Shown here one piece after another: positions 59,150 to 64,000 of a stretch of DNA of 64,000 bases. The notes below the pieces were generated by a model, which was given only the letters and a program-made list of their open reading frames with translations, made no database searches and had not been told where the DNA came from. This stretch comes from Bdellovibrio bacteriovorus (GTDB taxonomy: Bacteria; Bdellovibrionota; Bdellovibrionia; Bdellovibrionales; Bdellovibrionaceae). The stretch's first letter is position 1; each line of letters opens with the position of its first letter. Position numbers and translations under genes: made by a program. Location: positions 405,275 to 469,274 of the forward strand of contig NZ_LUKD01000005.1 of the NCBI RefSeq assembly GCF_001592745.1, read 5' to 3'.

Positions 59150-60580
59150 TTATTTCTCCTCAACGACGACAAACAGACGTCCTTGAGCCTCCATTTTTCT
59201 TTGTTCTGATTTCAATTTCGTCAATGCAAGTTCTGCTTCTTCCGCATCTTGCTCTGCCGTGATCACGTTGGCCGTGATCGAGCGGCCTTTATTGAAAAGA
59301 TCAGCCTGCGCTTTAGCCGCTTGCAATTGCAACTGAGAGATTTGCGTCGCTGAATCCACACGTTTTGTCATTTCAACGTAACGGCGATTTAACTCAATCC
59401 AAGAACTTTCACTGTCCAGCATGGCGCGCTCACCTTGAAGCTTTGCTGCCAAGGCGTCTTTGCGAGCTGCCGCTTGGGCGGATGTCTTTACGTCCGTATC
59501 AAAAAGATAGACGAGATTTAAACCGGCCTTCCACGTTGGAAGATTTGTGTCCGTCCACTTTGAAGTGGCATCGGAAATACTTTTATCAGGTTGGAAGTTG
59601 TTTGTAGCATAAGACCCGGAAAGAACCAGATCTGGTCTATAAGCATCTTCCGTCTCACGAGCGACTAAAGCCATGGCCTTCGCATTCAATGATGCCAGAT
59701 ACGCATTTAATGCCACAACCTTACCGTCCTTACCATCCACCATGGATGTTAAAGGACGTTTTTGAGAAATATCACCTGTGATATCCGGGAAGGCTTCAGC
59801 ATCGGAAAGTTCTAAGAAATCGCGGATCTTTCTTTTTGCTGCCGCCAAGTCATCTTCTGCAGATACCAACGTCAATTGACGAGACGCCACCAGGGCTTGT
59901 GTCGACAATAAATCCGCCCTGTCGCTGATTCCGTCATTCACACGACGACGTGTCCAGTTTTCAATGCGTTTTGCGCGCTCTAAAGAAGCGCGACCAATTT
60001 TAAGGTTTTCAATCTGATAAATATAATCCCAATAAGCCGCTTCCGCTTCGACTAAAAGAGCTTTCTTTTGTAAGTCAAACTTGCCCACTTCAGCTTCGGT
60101 CGCAGCATCCTGGCGCTGCCAACGCAAACGAGTCGCACGACCAAAAGAGTCTCTCCACAGTGATTGACTGAGTGAAAGACCTAAAGAGCCATACGAAAAT
60201 TTACCGAACATCGGATTTAGCAAAGCCCCTTCGTTTTCCACTTCACTGGCCGTTGCGGTCACAGATACGGCCGTGCCTGAAGAAAACTTTTTACCCAATC
60301 CAAGGCGCAAATCCTTCGCCGTGGTCTGAGTTCCCCCCAATTGCGCAAACTGACCTAAAGGACTCTTATCACTTAAATAGCCCACTCCAGCAGTGAGCTG
60401 CGGAACAAGCTCAATGTCCGCCGCTTCACGACGATCCAAGGCCGCATCCTGACTTGATTGGTAAGACTGAAGACCCTTGTGTTTTGATTCGACTGTTTTT
60501 AAATACTCTTGCAGATTCATCGCAAAAGTTTGCGGTTGCCACATCCAAAGCAGTAAACCTACGACGGCTCCCTTTTTCAT
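59150..60580 (-). CDS. TolC-family outer-membrane efflux protein
   Basis: A 476-residue outer-membrane channel protein with a signal peptide (about residues 1-20, ending TFA). The repeated helical hairpins are seen in KKALLVEAEAAYWDYIYQIEN (about 175) and in SWIELNRRYVEMTKRVDSA (about 400). LSQSLWRDSFGRATR lies between strands. It starts inside the tetR stop codon (ATGA), with AAGGGA upstream. Confidence 0.92.
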   Translation of the reverse strand: MKKGAVVGLLLWMWQPQTFAMNLQEYLKTVESKHKGLQSYQSSQDAALDRREAADIELVPQLTAGVGYLSDKSPLGQFAQLGGTQTTAKDLRLGLGKKFSSGTAVSVTATASEVENEGALLNPMFGKFSYGSLGLSLSQSLWRDSFGRATRLRWQRQDAATEAEVGKFDLQKKALLVEAEAAYWDYIYQIENLKIGRASLERAKRIENWTRRRVNDGISDRADLLSTQALVASRQLTLVSAEDDLAAAKRKIRDFLELSDAEAFPDITGDISQKRPLTSMVDGKDGKVVALNAYLASLNAKAMALVARETEDAYRPDLVLSGSYATNNFQPDKSISDATSKWTDTNLPTWKAGLNLVYLFDTDVKTSAQAAARKDALAAKLQGERAMLDSESSWIELNRRYVEMTKRVDSATQISQLQLQAAKAQADLFNKGRSITANVITAEQDAEEAELALTKLKSEQRKMEAQGRLFVVVEEK

Positions 60581-61224
60581 TTAAAAATCCCTTCTAAAAA
60601 TATCATAGAAATCTGATCAATGAACTGTTGTCGCTGTTCCGGCATTTCATAAAGCCCGTCATTCCAAGAACAGTTGCAATCAAGCATGTTGAAATAACCC
60701 AAAATACCTTCAACCAGGCAGACAATGAAAAAACGCGGATTGATGTTTTTATTTACAATCCCCGCCTTCTGCCCTTTTAAAATAATCATTTCAATTTTTT
60801 CGCCCGAGCTGATCATCATGCTTTCGTGAATCTCTCGAGAAAACGGCATTCCCGAAAGCTTTTCACGCGTCATGATTTTCGCCATCAAAGGATTTGCCGC
60901 ACGCATATCGATGATTGCATTCACGAGTGAAACAATCGCGCGACGCAAAGACTTTTCGCAGACTTCTTCTTGCTCGAAATCGTTTACGACTTTATCGATT
61001 TGCAGGAAAATATTCTGGACGAATTCTTGAATGACAGTTTTATAGAGGCCTTCTTTGCCTCCAAAATAATAACTAATCAAGCTTAAGTTTAATCCGGATT
61101 CTCTGGCGATGTCTCGAGTGCTGGTGCCGTGAAGACCTTCATGTGCGAAGAGCACGGTCGCGGCTTCCATGATTTTCTGACGAGGCCCAAGCTCGTCTGC
61201 TGTGACATCTTTGATGAAATTCAT
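60577..61224 (-). CDS. TetR-family repressor of the efflux operon
   Basis: A 215-residue one-component regulator. The N-terminal HTH has RQKIMEAATVLFAHEGLHGTSTRDIARESGLNLSLISYYFGGKEGLY, a perfect family match. The ligand domain (about 75-215) is AcrR-like and contains Met-rich and Cys segments. It leads the operon tetR-tolC-RND and so should repress it. Palindromic operator-like DNA lies 28 bases upstream. Confidence 0.93.
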   Translation of the reverse strand: MNFIKDVTADELGPRQKIMEAATVLFAHEGLHGTSTRDIARESGLNLSLISYYFGGKEGLYKTVIQEFVQNIFLQIDKVVNDFEQEEVCEKSLRRAIVSLVNAIIDMRAANPLMAKIMTREKLSGMPFSREIHESMMISSGEKIEMIILKGQKAGIVNKNINPRFFIVCLVEGILGYFNMLDCNCSWNDGLYEMPEQRQQFIDQISMIFLEGIFK

Positions 61225-61251
61225 GAGGACAAAGGTAGTTTGAGCCTCAAA

Positions 61252-61283
61252 TTAAATCAAATGATTTAATCAAACGATTGAAT
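61252..61283. promoter_or_regulatory. Probable TetR operator
   Basis: TTAAATCA-AA-TGATTTAA (61252-61269) is a perfect 8-bp dyad. TGATT-T-AATCA (61262-61272) overlaps it, and an imperfect TTTAATC/GATTGAA dyad follows to about 61283. Adjacent overlapping dyads suit cooperative TetR dimers. Repression of the efflux operon is inference. Confidence 0.6.
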
Positions 61284-61304
61284 TGGGCTTCAATACATCA
61301 TCGT

Positions 61305-61338
61305 GAAAAATAAAAAACCCTTGGTGAACCAAGGGTTT
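61305..61338 (-). terminator. Terminator of the Cys/His-rich lipoprotein gene
   Basis: On the minus strand AAACCCTTGG and CCAAGGGTTT pair around TTCA and are followed by TTTATTTTTC. It lies 25 bases past the stop at 61364. Confidence 0.85.
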
Positions 61339-61363
61339 AAATGAAAAATCAAAGGCCAAAAAT

Positions 61364-61561
61364 TTACTTAGCAGTTGCGGCTTCGCTCTTTTGACAGTCC
61401 GCGCACTTTTTATCAACAGCGCACTCGGTCCCAGAGCATTCTTTTTTCATTTCAGTTTTGTGGCCGCAATTGCAACCGGCATGATCATGAGATTTTGTAT
61501 GAGCGCAAGCACCCAACATCATAGCTACAGCGGAAGTTAAAAGGATTGTTTTAAGGTTCAT
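61364..61561 (-). CDS. Small Cys/His-rich lipoprotein
   Basis: A 65-residue lipoprotein (lipobox MLGAC, Cys19). The mature 46 residues hold six further Cys (30, 32, 42, 47, 53, 56) and four His (21, 25, 27, 34), as in HDHAGCNCGH and KKCADCQK, so metal binding is very likely. It could buffer copper, zinc or nickel in the periplasm. AGGAG lies 7 bases before the ATG at 61561. No family recognised. Confidence 0.8.
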   Translation of the reverse strand: MNLKTILLTSAVAMMLGACAHTKSHDHAGCNCGHKTEMKKECSGTECAVDKKCADCQKSEAATAK

Positions 61562-61833
61562 TGAAGTACTCCTATGTTGTGTCACTTCCAAGCTTGAACC
61601 AAAGATTTGTTGTGTACAAGAACAAACAGATCTCCACCGACCGTATAGAAACTTCATGGAAATGCCGCTTTGAGGCTTAAAATCTTCGTAATTTTGCTCG
61701 AAAAAGATGCAAATTCTCCTCTTATATGGGACTTGATGCACAGTGTGTAATTTCAACAAAATCCTAACACATTGTTTTGTTGAATCTATCTGCGAACTGG
61801 GGCTTAATGAGTCCGATTCGCGGAGGGGGCCCG

Positions 61834-62736
61834 ATGAATTTCGTTAAGGGGACATTATTACTGACGATGCTGTTGGCATTTACGGCCAAGGCAGAGTCCA
61901 CAGTTCCCTACTCCTCAGCCTCCAGCGCCGCTGCAAAGCCTCAAGTCGTTTATCACGAGTATTATACGATTAACGAGAAAACCAGTCAGATCGGCGGACC
62001 TAAAGCCGCTTATGACTTGCGCGACTTCTCCCAATTCACTGAACAAATCGGGCCTCATCAGTTCATCGTGATGGCGGCAAAAAAATTGGTCTATAATCTT
62101 TTGCAGTGGACTCTTCATAACGAGGACCGCCCCACTCCAGAAGAAGGATATATCCGTAAACTTCACTTCGGCCGTTGGATCAATGACCCTACAGACGACA
62201 CTTGCATGAACACGCGCGCGAAAGTTTTAGTTCGAGATAGCCTGGGCGAAGTGACTTATCGTAATGAACGCCATTGCGTTGTTGAAGATGGCTTGTGGGA
62301 TGACCCGTACACGGGCGATCAAGTGACTTCGTCTCGCGCCATTCAAATCGACCACATGGTTCCTTTGAAGAATGCCTATGTCTCTGGTGCTTACCAATGG
62401 GACTATAAAACTCGCTGCCTTTACGCTAACTACATGGGCTACCGCAATCACTTGATTCCTGCGGGCGCGAGCCAAAACATGTCTAAAGGTGATCGCGGTC
62501 CTGAAGCTTACATGCCACCGAATTTGGAATATCGCTGTCAGTACATCAAAGACTGGTTGGCGGTGAAATTTATCTGGAAATTGAACATGAACGCGAACGA
62601 AGCCCAAGCCATCCACGAGACTTTCACAAATTACGGCTGCCGCGCTTCTGATTTCCGCATCACTAAAGAGCAACTCGAAGAACAACGTCAGTACATCAAT
62701 GACAATATCGAGTTCTGCATGATCAATAAAAGATGA
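61834..62736 (+). CDS. Exported HNH-type nuclease (DUF1524/GmrSD C-terminal-like)
   Basis: A 300-residue protein with a signal peptide (about residues 1-20, ending AKAE). The nuclease core has AIQIDHMVPLKNAYVSGA (Asp173, His174), then LIPAGASQNMSKGDRGPEAYMPP with the Asn and Lys of the HNH fold and CQYIKDWLAVKFIWKL. Secreted nucleases of this type degrade DNA outside the cell; in a predator this could be prey DNA, which is inference. The ATG at 61834 has GGAGGGG 8 bases upstream. It overlaps rluA-type gene by 4 bp (ATGA). Confidence 0.8.
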   Translation: MNFVKGTLLLTMLLAFTAKAESTVPYSSASSAAAKPQVVYHEYYTINEKTSQIGGPKAAYDLRDFSQFTEQIGPHQFIVMAAKKLVYNLLQWTLHNEDRPTPEEGYIRKLHFGRWINDPTDDTCMNTRAKVLVRDSLGEVTYRNERHCVVEDGLWDDPYTGDQVTSSRAIQIDHMVPLKNAYVSGAYQWDYKTRCLYANYMGYRNHLIPAGASQNMSKGDRGPEAYMPPNLEYRCQYIKDWLAVKFIWKLNMNANEAQAIHETFTNYGCRASDFRITKEQLEEQRQYINDNIEFCMINKR

Positions 62737-63410
62737 GTCTAAAGATCCTCTTTGAGGATGATTATTTCCTCGCTGCTGAAAAACCCGCTGGCCTTCCTTC
62801 ACAGCCCACTGTTGATAAACGCCGCCCCGACTTTTTCACACAATTAAAAAAACAACTGCGCGAAGAGCGCAGTGCTGATTTTTATTTAGGCCTGCATCAC
62901 CGTTTAGATCGGGACACTTCAGGTGTAATGATTTTCACGAAGAATAAAATAGCGAATGAGCCACTGGCCGAGATGTTTAAGAAGCATCTTATCCAAAAGA
63001 CCTATCTTTGCTTAACAGCTTTAAAAAAGTGCCCCGACCAGTGGGAAGTTAAAAACCACCTGGCCGAAGTCCGCGACCCCGTGCTTAAGAAAATAAAAAT
63101 GAAATCCGTTCGTTCCGGTGGAGACAAAGCTCACACTTTGTTTCGCAGGTTGAAGACATTTAAAAAGGGACTTCTGATTGAAGCAAAGCCTTTATCAGGA
63201 AGAATGCACCAGATCCGTGTTCACCTCGCTGAGGCAGGATTAGGAATCTTCGGGGATGATATTTACCCTTCGCCGAAAACACCTACGGCACCCCGGCTTA
63301 TGTTACACGCTCTTCGACTCGAGTTCACGCATCCCTTCTCAAATGAACCGATTATGATCGAGAGCCCTCTTCCAGCTGATCTCAAAGAGATGGAAAAGAC
63401 TTTATCTTAA
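62733..63410 (+). CDS. RluA-family pseudouridine synthase
   Basis: A 225-residue RNA-modifying enzyme that isomerises uridine in rRNA or tRNA. The catalytic Asp is in LHHRLDRDTSGVMIFTK, with IQKTYLCL and GRMHQIRVHLAEAGLGIFGDD downstream, all family markers. It lacks an S4 domain. The target site cannot be read from the sequence. Its start overlaps the stop of the exported nuclease gene, an odd pairing of secreted and cytosolic functions. Confidence 0.9.
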   Translation: MSLKILFEDDYFLAAEKPAGLPSQPTVDKRRPDFFTQLKKQLREERSADFYLGLHHRLDRDTSGVMIFTKNKIANEPLAEMFKKHLIQKTYLCLTALKKCPDQWEVKNHLAEVRDPVLKKIKMKSVRSGGDKAHTLFRRLKTFKKGLLIEAKPLSGRMHQIRVHLAEAGLGIFGDDIYPSPKTPTAPRLMLHALRLEFTHPFSNEPIMIESPLPADLKEMEKTLS

Positions 63411-63414
63411 AATA

Positions 63415-63789
63415 TTAATATACGACATCAACGGTGTTGAGTGATTTAGAAACCACCAGGATTTCTAGGTCTTCATTCGAATCGTTCGCAACGAAATGCT
63501 TGTTCTCGTTTTGCGGAAAGAACACCGCACAGTCACCCGGCCCTGCGAATGAAGCCTGGTCTCCCTCATGAACTGTCGCTGTTCCCTTAATAACAAAAAC
63601 AAACTCTTCAACCTCAGTGTGACAATGCGGACTGGAAGCTCTTTGCCCTGGAGCTATGACATCGTGATGAACAAAGATGTCCTTCATCCCCAGCAATTCT
63701 GAAAGAACCACAGAGCGAGAGAAAACTTCCCCTGTTCGATGCGAGGAAAGCTGCTTATGAGGAAATTCGGCGCGTTTAATAATCTTCAC
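63415..63789 (-). CDS. Cupin-domain protein
   Basis: A 124-residue single-cupin protein. The metal ligands of motif 1 are His55-x-His57 and Glu62 in SPHCHTEVEEFVFVIKG, and the second motif gives His98 (ENKHFVAN) after GPGDCAVFFPQ. Substrate and role unknown; cupins of this size include isomerases, dioxygenases and storage-like proteins. It converges on the pseudouridine synthase gene with 4 bp between stops. Confidence 0.85.
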   Translation of the reverse strand: MKIIKRAEFPHKQLSSHRTGEVFSRSVVLSELLGMKDIFVHHDVIAPGQRASSPHCHTEVEEFVFVIKGTATVHEGDQASFAGPGDCAVFFPQNENKHFVANDSNEDLEILVVSKSLNTVDVVY

Positions 63790-63854
63790 CTCTACGGAAT
63801 ATCCTAAATTATAGGCAGAATCAAAAATTATCAGCTAACTCATTGGGTCTGATA

Positions 63855-63883
63855 TTGACGTTTGTAGCCAGAAATGGTTCGAT
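63855..63883 (+). promoter_or_regulatory. Weak promoter candidate before the tRNA
   Basis: TTGACG at 63855-63860 is a good -35 box. With a 17-base spacer the -10 would be TTCGAT, a poor match, 13 bases before the tRNA. Read as tentative. Confidence 0.25.
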
Positions 63884-63895
63884 TGTCCTTCGCGT

Positions 63896-63987
63896 GCCCC
63901 GGTGGCGAAATTGGTAGACGCACAGGACTTAAAATCCTGGGCTTCCTTTACAGGGGCGTGCCGGTTCAATTCCGGCCCGGGGCACCA
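63896..63987 (+). tRNA. tRNA-Leu(UAA)
   Basis: A 92-base tRNA with GCCCCGG/CCGGGGC acceptor stem, discriminator A and an encoded CCA end. The anticodon loop is CTTAAAA with TAA at 63930-63932, which reads UUA and UUG leucine codons. The T loop GGTTCAATTCC and a long variable arm (TGGGCTTCC to ACAGGGGCG), as expected for leucine tRNAs, are present. Confidence 0.97.
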
Positions 63988-64000
63988 TTCCTTTCTCTTT

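Overview
The window reads as one contiguous stretch of a Bdellovibrio-like chromosome (Bdellovibrionota). The pointers are gene content and style: many small exported or lipidated proteins of unknown function, a TIGR02147-type regulator paired with an exported protein, several HD-GYP variants and stand-alone chemotaxis proteins, a fused isobutyryl-CoA mutase, secreted metalloprotease and nuclease candidates, and full sets for burning prey-derived lipid and amino acids. GC content looks mid-range. No phage, insertion sequence, integrase or CRISPR array was seen. The species assignment is inference from content only.

Layout. 1-1.6 kb: feoAB iron uptake (feoB runs off the left edge). 1.8-9.1 kb: exported proteins, two 6-pyruvoyl-tetrahydropterin-synthase-fold genes, phosphatidylserine decarboxylase, a large flavoprotein and an unusual exported protein built of 12-residue Tyr/Glu and Arg/Lys/Tyr repeats around a Cys-rich core. 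9.1-9.9 kb: gene-free and full of inverted repeats. 10-15 kb: hbd-crotonase-icmF operon. 15-22 kb: exported SH3/Asp-box protein, acyltransferase with a RelA/SpoT-like partner, lipoproteins and a zinc metalloprotease. 22.5-24.5 kb: small Zn ribbon, acetyltransferase, amine-oxidase-like flavoprotein. 24.7-28.5 kb: fadI-fadJ beta-oxidation. 28.7-37.3 kb: regulator/exported pair, KH protein, malic enzyme, chromate-type transporter, HflX, a lysozyme-like exported protein. 37.3-45.9 kb: thioesterase, LuxR-type HTH, CheY-CheX-degenerate HD-GYP, RDD protein, CCA transferase, QueG, a pseudo-Hpt protein with a CheZ-like tail, and a second HD-GYP. 45.9-51.1 kb: outer-membrane and exported proteins, then a HutG-LtaE-KynA amino-acid catabolic operon. 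51.2-55.8 kb: peroxiredoxin, Pro-rich lipoprotein, FadD, HiPIP, MerC-like protein. 56-61.2 kb: tetR-tolC-RND efflux operon without a periplasmic adaptor. 61.3-64 kb: Cys/His-rich lipoprotein, exported HNH nuclease plus RluA-type pseudouridine synthase, cupin, tRNA-Leu(UAA).

How it fits together. FadD, FadI, FadJ, Hbd, crotonase, IcmF, thioesterase and malic enzyme give a route from fatty acids, including butyryl/isobutyryl-CoA, to central metabolism. HutG, LtaE and KynA feed on His, Thr/Gly and Trp. QueD and QueG belong to queuosine synthesis. CheY, CheX, two HD-GYP variants and the pseudo-Hpt protein look like pieces of a local signalling network centred on CheY and cyclic-di-GMP.

The most unusual items are: (1) the 12-residue-repeat exported protein at 7.4 kb; (2) the pseudo-Hpt protein whose last 15 residues resemble the CheY-binding tail of CheZ; (3) a gene with RelA/SpoT-synthetase-like motifs whose ribosome binding site is paired inside a hairpin; (4) three long perfect inverted repeats (25-30 bp arms) between genes; (5) a CheY-CheX operon ending in an HD-GYP protein whose HD is HN.
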